A stretch of DNA of 64,000 nt from contig CM048553.1 of assembly GCA_026413225.1 (NCBI GenBank), positions 44,184,001-44,248,000 of the forward strand. Direction: 5' to 3'. The position numbers and the translations under genes were made by a program. A model generated the notes under the pieces. That model was not told the DNA's origin. It ran no database searches and saw only the letters and a program-made list of their open reading frames with translations. Shown one piece after another: positions 14,001 to 25,187 of this stretch (the stretch's first letter is position 1; each line of letters begins with the position of its first letter). Source of the stretch: Otis tarda (taxonomy: Eukaryota > Chordata > Aves > Otidiformes > Otididae).

Positions 14001-15577
14001 CTTCCACACCAGCATATATATTTTTACAAGAGAGAGAGCAAGAACAATCTTTTGATCTTTGAAAGCAGTTACAATCTACTATGTAAAACTCATCCATTAA
14101 AGTCTGCTAGATTTCACTTCCTTTATCGAAAAGGTTCCACAGAATTCAATAAATATAAATAATCTTCCTACAAAATTTATAAAGTCTCCAATTGATCAGT
14201 TGCTCCAGGAAAGGTTCCCTACATTCTCAACATTCACCTACAGAAGTCTGCCATTGAAGTCATGGGGAGTTTCATAGCTGAATTCATCTGCACTAGAGTT
14301 AGACTAATACATGTTTCCTTATAATTCTATTAAATTTGAAAGGGAGGTCTAAATATCTGCTGAATGGATATCAGTCTCAAGTCTTTTCTACTGCTTTTAG
14401 AGGAACTCTTCTCAATTACAAGAAATTTTGTAAGACTTGTAGATATTTCTGACCATACTGACCCCTTTGGAGAGTAATGAGAAATTCGTCCCCTCTAGGC
14501 ATGAAAAAGAAACATATTTCATCTCAATCCTCTTGAGACGCCTACAGTTAGAAAGGAAGCACAAAATGAAATCTGAAATACTAGGGAAATCTTTGGATCT
14601 CAGTACACATGAAGAAGCAGGATTTCCTCCCACTCCCCCCTACAAATATTTCTGACACCACTCACAACATTACACAAAATACAACTGCATAATTGAGCAG
14701 ACAATGCAAGCTACACACTTTTTCTGAGGTATTACTAGTAATTGATTTTTTCCAAACATTTCTGAAACTTCCATTTATCAAGCAAGAGCAAGGAAGAGAA
14801 GTTTTACATGAGAAAAGACAAAGAATCTAGTCCCCACCTTTTTTTCCTCTATTTGCAAATTCAATGCTTTCTTGTCATTTCTTAAAGAAGCATTTCATGC
14901 AGCAGTAGGGAAGTGCAGCTCCCCTCTCCTCCTACCGAAGCTGGTGATAGGAAACAGAAGAGTGCTAACGTAATAAGGAGATACCCATTTAAGCAGAGGT
15001 AAGCATAAGATTTATTGACCTGAGAGCAAGAGGTCAATATTTATTCAGAGAACAATAAATCTTGATATTTGGTTGTAACAGATGTTAATCCAATGTATTA
15101 TTAAATCCATCCCGTTAAAGCTAATTAGATTGTGTGTCCTCGTGAGCCTTGTTGCCAATAGTCATTAGTATTGCATGGGTCATAATTACTGTGCTTTGGT
15201 AATTAAATAATATAATTTCCAATAAAATTAAATATCTGAGGACACAAATACTTATTTTTCCTGTACCATGACTATATTATTGCACATTTCATTGGGTTTT
15301 TCCTTCATTCCGCTGTAGACCTTCCTTCCATTCTTCTGCTAGGACCAGCTTAGCTAAAGAATGAAAAACTCTGTTTTGAGGTACACCATTTTTTAATCTG
15401 TCTCATTTTTCTTAAAAATGATACTCCTAAAGCCACATCCATCCACTGTTCATGCACTAGGCAGGTAAGGAGCAGGAACACAAATCATAAGTAGCTGCTG
15501 TCAGGAAAAAGAAAAAGGGAAAAGAAAAAGGAGTCATAGTCCTAAGTAGAAGTGAAAAATTCCCTCTCATTTGGAGT

Positions 15578-15715
15578 TTTACAGTGCTTTCCATCCCCAC
15601 ATTTCAATGTACTTCACAAATAAGAGGAAATACTATCATCTCCACCTTAATCTCTGGAAGGAACTGAGGCACACAGAAAGGAAATAACGACAAAGATCTT
15701 AACCACAACTCCATG
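15578..15715 (+). repeat. MIR/CORE-SINE-like 3' remnant
   Basis: It carries acagtgctttccatcccc, then aatgtacttcacaaa, gaggaaatactatcatct and aactgaggcacacagaaagg. This is the order seen in the 3' part of MIR-type elements (a cacttt box, a Pu-rich ggaaatactatc block, then an actgaggcacagag block). It is strongly decayed and the ends are uncertain. It sits about 280 bp from the 3' end of the large CR1 copy. Confidence 0.42.
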
Positions 15716-16078
15716 GTGGTGGTTAGCATTCCATGCACTCACAGCACAGACCTACAGCTGGCGACTGGTGTGAACTTCATTGTTGGTGAAGACTTAGTGA
15801 GGACATGAGAGATCACAGAAAATCAAATCCTGGTTGTTCAATCTTCTTTATGCCACACACATCAGTAACTACAGTTCCCAAGTTTCAGCTCCATATATTG
15901 ACTAACATTGATCCGTGACAGTATTCTTCCATCAGGACCTGCATTGTTTACAGATGGTAGTTGCTTATTTTGGTAAGAGTTTCACACATAATCATAGAAT
16001 CATAGAATGGTTAGAGTTGGAAGGGACCTTCAAAGGTCATCTAGTCCAACCCCCCTGCAAGAGCAGGGACATCCCTGA

Positions 16079-17719
16079 CTAGATCAGGTTGCTCAGAGCC
16101 TCATCCAGCCTGGCCTTGAACACTTCCAGGGATGGGGCATGCACCACCTCTCTGGGCAACCTGTTCCAGTGCTCTACAACTCTCATTGTAAAAAATTTTT
16201 TTCTAATATCTAATCTAAACCTACCTCCTTCTAATTTAAACCCATTACCCCTTGTCCTATCACAACAGGCCCTACTGAACAGTTTCTCCCCATCTTTCCT
16301 GTAGGCCCCCTTGAGGTATTGGAAGACCGCTATCAGGTCTCCCCGGAGCCTCCTCTTCTCCAGGCTGAACAGCCCCAACTCTCTCAGCCTGTCCTCATAC
16401 GAGAGGTACTCCAGCCCTCTGATCATCTTGGTGGCCCTCCTCTGGACCCTTTCCAACTGGTCCATGTCCTTCTTGTGTTGGGGGCTCCAGAACTGGACGC
16501 AGTACTCCAGGTGGGGTCTCACCAGGGCAGAGTAGAGGGGCAGAATCACCTCCCTCGACCTGCTGGCCACGCTCCTCTTGATGCAGCCCAGGATGCGGTT
16601 GGCCTTCTGGGCCGCAAGGGTGCATTGCCCGCTCATGTTGAGCCTCTCGTCCACCAGCACTCCCAAGTCTTTCTCCTCAGGGCTGCTCTCAATCCATTCT
16701 CCGCCCAGCCTGTATTTGTGCCTGGGATTGCCACGACCCAGGTGCAGGACCTTGCACTTGGCCTGGTTGAACTTCATGAGGTTGGCACGGGCCCACCTCT
16801 CCAGCCTGTCAAGGTCCCTCTGGATGGCATCCCTCCCTTCCAGCGAGTCGACGGCACCACACAGCTTGGTGTCATTGGCGAACTTGCTGAGGGTGCACTC
16901 TATCCCACTGTCCATGTCGCCGACAAAGATGTTGAACAGGGCCGGGCCCAACACGGACCCCTGAGGGACGCCACTCGTGATCGGTCTCCACTTGGACATT
17001 GAGCCGTTGACCACCACTCTCTGAGTGCGGCCATCCAGCCAACTCCTTATCCACCGAGTGGTCCATCCATCGAACCCATGCCTCTCTAGTTTAGAGAGAA
17101 GGATGTCATGCGGGACAGTGTCAAAAGCTTTGCACAAGTCCAGGTAGACGATATCCGTTGCCCGTCCCTTGTCCACCGATGCTGTTACCCCGTCATAAAA
17201 GGCCACCAAATTGGTCAGCCACGATCTGCCCTTGGTGAAGCCATGTTGGCTGTCACCAACCACCTCCTTGCTCTCCATGTGCCTTAGCATGGTTTCCAGG
17301 AGAATCTGCTCCATGACCTTGCCAGGCACGGAGGTGAGGCTGACCGGCCTGTAGTTGCCCGGGTCTTCCTTACTCCCCTTTTTAAAAATGGGGGTTATGT
17401 TCCCTCTCTTCCAGTCATCGGGGACCTCACCAGAGTGCCACGATTTCTCAAATATGATGGCCAGTGGCTTGGCAACTTCATCCGCCAGTTCCTTCAGGAC
17501 GCGCGGATGGATCTCATCAGGCCCCATGGACTTGTGCACCTTCAAGTTCCTTAGATGGTCCTGAACCTGCTCTTCGAGCACTGTGGGCGGTTCTTCATCC
17601 TCACAGTCCCTGCCTGTGCCTTCCACAGCTTGGGTGGGGAGAGAAGAGCCCTTATCAGTGAAGACTGAGGCAAAAAAGTCGTTGAGTACCTCAGCCTTCT
17701 CCACATCCCGGATAACCAC
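16079..17719 (-). pseudogene. CR1 ORF2 reverse-transcriptase part, 546 codons, catalytic mutation
   Basis: It encodes the CR1 reverse transcriptase and C-terminal region. Visible motifs: [10 protein letters not shown] (residues 121-130), [11 protein letters not shown] with the first catalytic Asp (191-201), [11 protein letters not shown] (249-259) and FANDTKL (280-286). Active CR1 copies normally show FADD at the last site. Here the first Asp of the pair is Asn (codon AAT at 16876-16874), which should abolish polymerisation. The C-terminal part ([34 protein letters not shown]) is typical CR1, ending in EALSNLI. The upstream part of ORF2 is in another frame, so this is not a full protein. Confidence 0.93.
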
Positions 17720-17727
17720 GACACCCG

Positions 17728-17919
17728 TTACCTTCCGGAGGGGCCTACATTCTCCTTGGATTTTCTTTTGTCCCCTACATACCTGTAAAAGCTTTTCTTG
17801 TTACTTTTTATATCCCTGGCCAGATTCGATTCCATCAGGGCTTTAGCCTTCCTCACCCTATCCCTGGCCGCTCGCACAGCCACTCGGTAGTCCTCCCAGG
17901 CTACCTGTCCCCTTTCCAC
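17728..17919 (-). pseudogene. CR1 ORF2 linker fragment between two frameshifts
   Basis: This 63-codon stretch ([34 protein letters not shown]) is the part of CR1 ORF2 that normally joins endonuclease and reverse transcriptase. It is in a different frame from both neighbours. One single-base-type frameshift lies around 17905-17915 and another around 17725-17745. Together with the catalytic change downstream, these show the copy cannot encode a functional ORF2 protein. Confidence 0.85.
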
Positions 17920-18743
17920 CCTCTATAGGCTTCCTTCTTTACTTTCAGTTGGTCCAGGAGCTCCTTGCTCATCCACGCTAGCCTCCTGGCCTTTTTGCCC
18001 GACTTCTTCTTCATCGGGATGCACCTCTGCTGAGCTTGGACGAGGTGCTCCTTAAATATGGACCAACTTTCCTGGGCCCCTCTTCCCTCCAGGGCCGCCT
18101 CCCATGGCACTTTGCCCATGAGGTTCCTGAAGAGGCCAAAGTCCGCCTTCCGGAAATCTAGGGCAGAGAGCTTACTGTGCAGTTTCCTCGCCGCCCCGTG
18201 GATCTTGAACTCCACCGCGTCATGGTCACTGCAGCCAAGGCTGTCCGTCAGTTTCACGTCCCCCACCAGCCCCTCCCTGTTGGTGAGCACAAGGTCCAGC
18301 ATGGCACCCCTCCTTGTCGGCTCCTCTATCGCCTGCAGGAGGAAGTTATCGTCCACACATTCCAGGAACCTCCTGGACTGCCTGTGCCCTGCTGTGTTGT
18401 CTCTCCAACAGATGTCAGGGTGGTTGAAGTCCCCCATGAGGACCAGGGCTTGTGACCGCTGTGAGGCTGCTCCTATCTGCCTATAGAGCGCCTCGTCTGC
18501 TCTGTCTTCCTGGCCAGGCGGCCTGTAACAGACCCCCACCGTAACATCCCCCGTCCGTCCCTGTCCTCTGATCTTGACCCATAAGCTCTCTGTCAGCTCC
18601 TCCCCCATCCCCAGGCGGAGCTCCACGCACTCCAGCCGGTTGCTGACATAGAGAGCGACACCCCCTCCTCGTCTTCCCTGCCTGTCCTGTAAGAGGAGTA
18701 ATAGCTTGAGGGGAAGTCTTAAGTGCATCGAACTGTACATCAT
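17901..18743 (-). pseudogene. CR1 ORF2 endonuclease part with a host-derived leader
   Basis: A 280-codon frame. From about residue 19 on it is CR1 apurinic-like endonuclease: RGGGVALYVSNRL, VGVCYRPP, LMGDFNHPDICW (GDFN motif) and CSDHDAVEF (SDH motif with the catalytic His). The N-terminal catalytic Asn/Glu region is missing because the insertion is 5'-truncated. The first 18 residues (hydrophobic, Leu-rich) come from flanking intron DNA that is open by chance. The frame ends at WKGDR, where a frameshift leaves the rest of ORF2 in another frame. Confidence 0.88.
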
Positions 18744-19914
18744 GTGTTACCCAGAGACATGGCCTCCAGCACTGAAAGTACAATGTGGAAAGTAAGAGTC
18801 AATTGCCACCATTTTGTGAGTTTAAAAGTTGGACAACTAGCCTAAGATAGCCATCTGGGCTTTGCCTTTAATTAACGGAGAAAACGAGGCACCTGCAGAG
18901 AGTGACTCACCTCATCCTAGAACAGGCATCTAAGATAGATGGGCTCAATTTGGAACACCTTCCCTCCTCCTCCATGGGCTTCAGTGGAAGACCTCAGCCC
19001 AAGTTTTAGATGGCTAAAGCAAGGTAAGATGAAGTCTATGCAGAGAGTTTATCTCAAATCAGACATCTAAAATCCACATTCCTCTGCTGTTTTTAGACTA
19101 CGGAGCAGCTGGATAGACCCAAGAGCTGCAGTGGACACAGTTATAATACCCTGTATTCTTATTAAAAACTATTTCTTTCTTCTTTGTGGATGTGTGAACA
19201 CTAGTGAACTTCACGATGGATGAGCCAGCTAGCAGAATAAAAAGTCTAAGTACCTGCAACGTGAGAGGTTTCCAAACCAAGATGCCAGCAACTGGACAGA
19301 CTCTAAGCTACCAGAGAGACCATAATGTGCACATATTTACCCCACAAGATTTCAGTCTTTATCAGCTGAAGAGAATTGGGTGGTTCACACTGTTCGTATC
19401 TGTATGGTCATTATATGTGTTTACCAGGGTGCCAGTCAAGACACTGGTCTCTGTGTTGATCTGTGCGGACAGCTGTGTGTGTATCGTGCATTTACTGTGT
19501 GCGTGTGCACTCACAAGTGCACCTATTGTGTGTAGTCATTGGACCCAGGGACAGGGAACCACAGTAGCCTCGTAACTACTGGGCTGGAAAAGGAGGAAGC
19601 CTCCTGGGTCCCAAGGACACCTGAATTAAGCCACCTTCTGACATTGTACTGAATTGCCACTGCTTTGAAGTCTTTTCCGTGGTTGACAATTTTAACTGGA
19701 ATTGTGGGGGCATGTGCTTTGAATCATTTTCTATATGTAAGAACTCATTTGCATTTGATCCCAGGAACATCCCATTGGTCCCACACACACATACTAATCA
19801 TTAGAAAACTCTGCCTTCAGGGTGGAGGTTCATCTGGCTTTGTCTGGCATGAACTTGAAATGGAACTTCAGACTAGTATTAAATCCACAGATGCTTTTAC
19901 CTCATTATCCTATC

Positions 19915-20002
19915 GCATGTTAAGTTCCTTGAGCTCCAAAAGTCAAAATGCACAGAATGCATGTTAAGTTCCTTGAGCTCCAAAAGTTAAAATGCACAGA
20001 AT
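19915..20002. repeat. Tandem duplication, 2 x 44 bp
   Basis: Two head-to-tail copies of a 44-bp unit, 19915-19958 and 19959-20002, both starting gcatgttaagttccttgagc. They differ at one base (agtcaaaa against agttaaaa). Both are in the large GADL1 intron. No coding role is seen. Confidence 0.95.
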
Positions 20003-23000
20003 GAGACAATGTGAGGTTTGCAGTTCTGATTCTCTTTGAGAAAGAGCCATCTTTAACCAAGAACAGTTGTGAGAATACGTGCTAACACCGTACTAAGGGC
20101 GCGCCTCAGCTCTCTTGACATTACTTCCCTTCATAAGTTCAGAGCCAGTTTTTATAAATTTAGTGCACACAAATCCCTTTGGTGCACTGCTGCTATGTGT
20201 ACACGCAAGGATCCGGTTTTCATGTATACACAGAATATCTGAATGTATGTATTACATGCATCCAAGTCTATACATGCAGTTGTGCAGGAGCTATTTAGAA
20301 CAAAAGTCAGACTTGCAGTGGACTCAGAAAACCACAAACAAAAAAAAAAAAAGCCAAAGAAAAAGCTCCATCTAGTACATGGCACAACCTCCATCTCTCC
20401 AACGTGCTACAGGGCAATTGACTCTCCACATCTAACGTGGCTACAGGCTACTGCCCTCCTACAAGCTTCAAAGTGTTGGTATTTTCCTTCCCTCAGATGA
20501 TTCTCATTATAACTGGGCTGCGTGCTGAGTGAAAAAGTAAGCATATGAATCATATCATCAACTCAGTTGTCTGGAATCTTGCTTTTCCGTGCATTTCCTC
20601 ATTGCTACACAGATCACCAGTGTAAAACATGTTATAGCTGCATCAAATTTCCTTTCACTCTTTTTAACCCTACAACTGCCTGTGAGTAGATACTTATTTG
20701 GCATTATCCAGCTTCCTAACCACTGAAGATCCGTGCCTTCACTGCCTGCCTCTCAGACATTGCAAAGAGTTACAAACATTTAACTTGAGATTATTGCCTA
20801 GGGGGATCTCGCTATCCAGCTTCTGGAATAAGGCTTCATCATTGAGTGCCTAAGCTCTGCTCAGTAAGAGAAAAAGAGGACTCTCAATTTAAGCCATATC
20901 ATTGCTCCATGCACCATCAGATCTCCTCCATCCTTCCACCAGTGAAGGTGGCTCCATAACACTATCTTTTGCCACAGCCATCCCTCATGGGACCACTTTT
21001 CACCCTGGAGCGACAAAAGGGCTGGTTCCACCAGCTTTTAACCCTGCCAGAGGAGGGATGTATGAATAAGAGTGGCTCAGAGCACGAGTCCCGAGGCAGG
21101 TTTCTGCTGCCTTAGCTAACAGACATATACAGAGGACAAAAATAAAAGCTCCTAGCTATTAAGACTTACTATTCACACGACACTGTTTATCTGAACTACA
21201 CTATTAGCCGATAATGGCTATAATACAGTTCAGCATGTTGTACATTCCCCTTCTACTGTCTGAATACTGCACCTTTGAAATTTTTTACCTACCATTGGCT
21301 CTACACAGTATTGTACTAGCTTTCCCCCTGTTCCTAATCTGTCTGTCTATCAGCCTCCATTCCTGAAAATCATACTTTGGTTTTTAGTGAAAGGAATATT
21401 TTTGACTGATTCTGTTCAGTGGAATTAATTTTTCCAGTTATGGAATCCAAAATACATCTTGCAATCTTTCACTTTGAAGCCAGTAGTATTCCCAAGGCAC
21501 AGGATTAGAGCGGTTTTTATTATTTCAGGGTGGGCAGTACGGAAATGGTTTCTCCTAGGTTTGTTTTTAATCTTACAAAAAATCTGTAATCAAGTTTTCA
21601 GAATAGTGCTCCCCTTCTCCGTTACTACTCTGTATTAACTACTGCTAATCAATTTCTACATTCAGAGATTGGGTTTCTGTAGCAACTATTTTAAGAACTG
21701 CTATGCTTGAATTCCTGTATTGTGGAAACAACACTAACTCAGCTTGAAATTATGGGATATTTTATGAATATTTCATGATCACACAAGCAGAAGTACTTCC
21801 CATGTGTTTATCAAAAAACTGATTCAAAAATCACAGTTTAGCAGCACCACTAAGCACTTTCGTTTCTACTCTAATCTTTAAGAGGATTCTGCTAAAAAGA
21901 TTAATCATTCAAGGACAGAAGAAAAAAAGTTTAAAAGCTTGGCAGGAAAAATGGTCGGTCTCACGTGCTTTCATTTTCCACGGTCAACTGGGACATTGGG
22001 AAGCAGAATCCAGCACACAACTTGGGCTGCTTTTGATCACCATCTAGTGCATGAATGAGGGAACTGCAGAAATTTAAGGAGCAACCCGATTTCAAGTTAA
22101 GCAGTAGCAGGATTAACAGTTCTTTTCATCGTTTTCAGAAGACCTCAGATAGGCTTAGTGAACTTGAAAAAGCAGGAACTTACAGATATCCCTAGATACC
22201 CGATGAAAGCCAGATGTTTCATAATGACACCGTTTTCTGGTAGTGCTGTGACTGTGATGGTCTAGGGCTATGAAGGAAGCAAGACCAGCACAGTGAAGTA
22301 GTATCTTTTTCAGGCCAAATTACACAGTGAGAAAAAACAACATGCCTTCAGGCAAGGAGCCCTTTTATCAAGTCTCTGTGTCATTTCCAGGTGTCAAAAT
22401 GTTACATTCATTTCATTGTTGTCTGACCTTTTGTCAAGACCTTCAGAAACATTATTTGCAAAATTTTTCACTTACAAAAATGGATTGTGTGTTTTGTTAT
22501 AACAGAACCTCACATTCTGATTGTGCTTCAACATCGATACATGCCTATGGGGACTTGAGGGCTGGTAAATCAGTAAGACAACTGGACAAAGGAAGACTAC
22601 CACCAATACCATTGGGGAGGAAAGTCCCTGGCAGCTTTAGGTTTTGATCATTGCAGGTGACCCAGGGTAACTTGTACCACGCTTTCCAGCAGCACTGGCC
22701 AAGCAAGTAGCCCTGCCTTTCAGAAAGCATGCTGTGACTCAGCACACAAGAACTCAATGTCTTCACGCTGAGGAACTTAAAAAGGCTAAAACAAAACAGA
22801 AAACACATCTTTACAGAAACAGGGTCACACCGTCAATGTTAAATAATAACAGTGTAAATTTTCATCAAAGATTAGCAGGAAGAATTTCAGAAGGTTACAG
22901 GAGACACATTTGGAAGAAGCCTTTGCCTGTAGACAGTAGAAGAGCCTTCTTTGTAAATGGAAAAATACTGCTTTTCCCCACAGTAAAGACAGGCACACTC

Positions 23001-23189
23001 CTGCTAAACCTTGTGAGACCTGATCAAGGAGCAAGCAAAGGTACTTTAGCTCCATGACTCTGCAGTAGCCTATAGTCACTGTTACATAATATCTACCCAT
23101 GCTAAGCAAAGCAACTAAGCAGAAGGGATGTCTTTAAAGTATCCCTTCATGTCTGAAGTTCAGACTAGCAGCTGAACTATCACTCAGGG

Positions 23190-23225
23190 AAAAACAAAAC
23201 AAAACAAACAAACAAAAAACACAAA
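23190..23225. repeat. (AAAAC/AAAC)n low-complexity stretch
   Basis: Short A-rich stretch built of aaaac and aaac units between unique sequences. It is a simple repeat only. Confidence 0.8.
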
Positions 23226-23449
23226 CCCCAACACTCATCTGCTGTTAAAATTGTATACTAACTCCTCAAACATTATTGGACTCAGATCCCATATAGGACA
23301 CTCAAATGCCTAGGAAGGAGAGAACTGTAACATCTTTACAAGCATCGTTTCGTATTTTATTTGACACTGACCTCTCAGTGATAACTATTCAAAATATCTT
23401 ATTCAAAATAACGTTATAGGCTAAGTCTTGTAAGCAATACACAATTTTA

Positions 23450-23548
23450 TACAAAGAAAAGAAAAGAAGGAAGGAAGGACGGAAAGAAGGAAGGACGGAA
23501 AGAAGGCAAGCAAGCAAGAAGGAAAGCAAGCAAGAAGGAAAGAAAAAG
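23450..23548. repeat. GGAA-rich compound microsatellite
   Basis: Purine-rich tetranucleotide repeat of about 100 bp. gaag/gaaa units are mixed with ggac and gcaa variants (aaggaaggacggaaag, then gcaagcaagcaagaagg). The block order suggests a repeat that mutated and then expanded in segments. The purine strand is the plus strand. Confidence 0.9.
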
Positions 23549-24144
23549 CTAGCACTGCCTGGAAAGTAGGAGATAATTCATGCTTGCTACAGTTTATTCT
23601 TTAACAGCTCATGCCTTCAAAACAGAGCTGGCAGAATTGCTGAGGAAATTATGTTGATTTAAGAACAGGAAGAAATTTCCTCCCCTCCTCAAATGTAGGT
23701 TTTTTCCCTGACTGCAGCAAATAAGCATTACCAGCGCGTGCACTAATTAGCAGTTCCAACACATTGCTGTTGTTCTGGTGCCCCCCGATGGTCACCTGCC
23801 TTTACTACCAGCTACCGCTTCAAAACCTCTGTTGGAAAACTTGTTAACCGGGTGCAATCCCCAAACGCACCCGTAGCTCTTCACCCGGCCAGACTCGACC
23901 TCCGAGCCCTGACACGGCCACTGGCACTGCAGATTTCCCATACGTGGTCTCCAGAGTTGAGCATGCAGGGCAAGTCCTACTGCCAAGTCCTCACCACCAT
24001 CCCTAACCACCTCCAGTGGAGTGCGTTGGCAGCTTCAGCAGTCAGTCTTCCAGGTGAAAACAACTACCTCATAGCTACTGTTAATCGCAAAAATTAACCT
24101 GATTCACAAGGCCAGATGCTATGTCCAGGGTCTCTGTAGAAACC

Positions 24145-24294
24145 TGCCCCATACCTGGAAATATTCAAAGCCAGACTGGACAGGTCTCTGAGCAACCTGA
24201 TTTGGTTGGAGATGTCCCTGCTCCTTGCAGAGGGATTGGACTAGATGACCTTTAAAGGTCCCTTCCACCCCAAACCATTCTATGATTCTATGAT
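24145..24294 (+). mobile_element. CR1 LINE 3' tail fragment
   Basis: Plus-strand CR1 3' end. It shows ggaaatattcaaagccagac, gagcaacctgatttggttgg, ctccttgcag, ggactagatgacctttaaagg and the tail cattctatgattctatgat. It is heavily 5'-truncated and lies antisense to GADL1 in the large intron. Confidence 0.9.
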
Positions 24295-24914
24295 ATTAAC
24301 TGAACTGAGGCATCACGCAAGCAGATAAGGCACACAGATACCCAGCACTGGCTGTGTCTTCCCTCCTTTCCCCAGTCACTGCATCGTGTTACCACACAGA
24401 TTGACCCAGCATGTCCAGACAGTCCCCATCTCGTACAACAATCAGTTTTGCACAGCAATGCATCCCATCTCATCAGCAGGGGTGGTGAGGACCCAGTATG
24501 ATACATCTTCATTTCCAACCGTACTGTGGCACAGAGAAATTAATCATTGGTCTATAAATCAGCACTTCCCTCTATGAACTGATTACAACGTGACTACACT
24601 CACTGCAGCCAAAGGAAAAGGACAGTCTCAATCACAAAGGGTGCTTCAAAAGACTTCATTTCCAAAAAACTTCAGATGGAAAATATAGATGAAAGCTTAA
24701 AGCTCCTCAAGAAGAGATTAGATGGCCAAAAGCTGCCATTCTTCAATCAGGAAAGAAGACAGCTTTATCTAAAAGCCCATCCTGGTTTATTGGCAAAGAG
24801 AAGATAGCAAAGCGATATTTAACACGTTGAAAGGGGGAAACGGATCAAATCACAATCAATACAAATGTGACAAGGAGAAAATTTATCAGAAGAAAAGAAA
24901 TCCTTGATTGACAG

Positions 24915-25187
24915 GACTAAGGAAAGGGGGTAATTGTTTTAAAATAGAGGGAGGTGGATTTAGATTAGATATTAAGAAAAATTTTTTTACAATGCGAGTT
25001 GTAGAACACTGGCACAGGTTGCCCAGAGAGGTGGTGGATGCCCCATCCCCGGAAACGTTCAAGGCCTGGTTGGATGGGGCTCTGAGCAACCTGATCTAGT
25101 TGGGCATGTCCCTGCTCCTTGCAGGGGGGGTTGGACTAGATGACCTTTGAAGGTCCCTTCCAACCCTAACCATTCTATGATTCTATA
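24915..25187 (+). mobile_element. CR1 LINE 3' tail fragment
   Basis: Plus-strand CR1 3' end with the last codons of ORF2 ([27 protein letters not shown]) followed by the 3' UTR (ttggactagatgacctttga, aaccattctatgattctat). The frame before the stop is open, so the copy is not very old. It is 5'-truncated near gacaggactaagg. Confidence 0.92.

Larger units (their letters stand above)
15992..18689 (-). mobile_element. CR1 LINE, 2.7 kb, 5'-truncated
   Basis: A minus-strand non-LTR retrotransposon. The 3' end is at the left, with the inverted repeats of the CR1 tail (tcatagaatcatagaatgg). The 5' end near 18689 breaks inside the endonuclease coding region, where CR1 similarity (DRQGRRGGGVALYV) stops. 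ORF1 and the N-terminal part of the endonuclease are missing. ORF2 survives as three frames: endonuclease part (to 17901), linker (17919-17728) and reverse transcriptase (17719-16079). It is GC-rich against an AT-rich intron. The long intact frame suggests a fairly recent insertion, in the same orientation as GADL1. Confidence 0.95.

Noticed and set aside
16319..17002. 227-codon plus-strand open frame
   Set aside because: It is the antisense shadow of the CR1 reverse-transcriptase frame.
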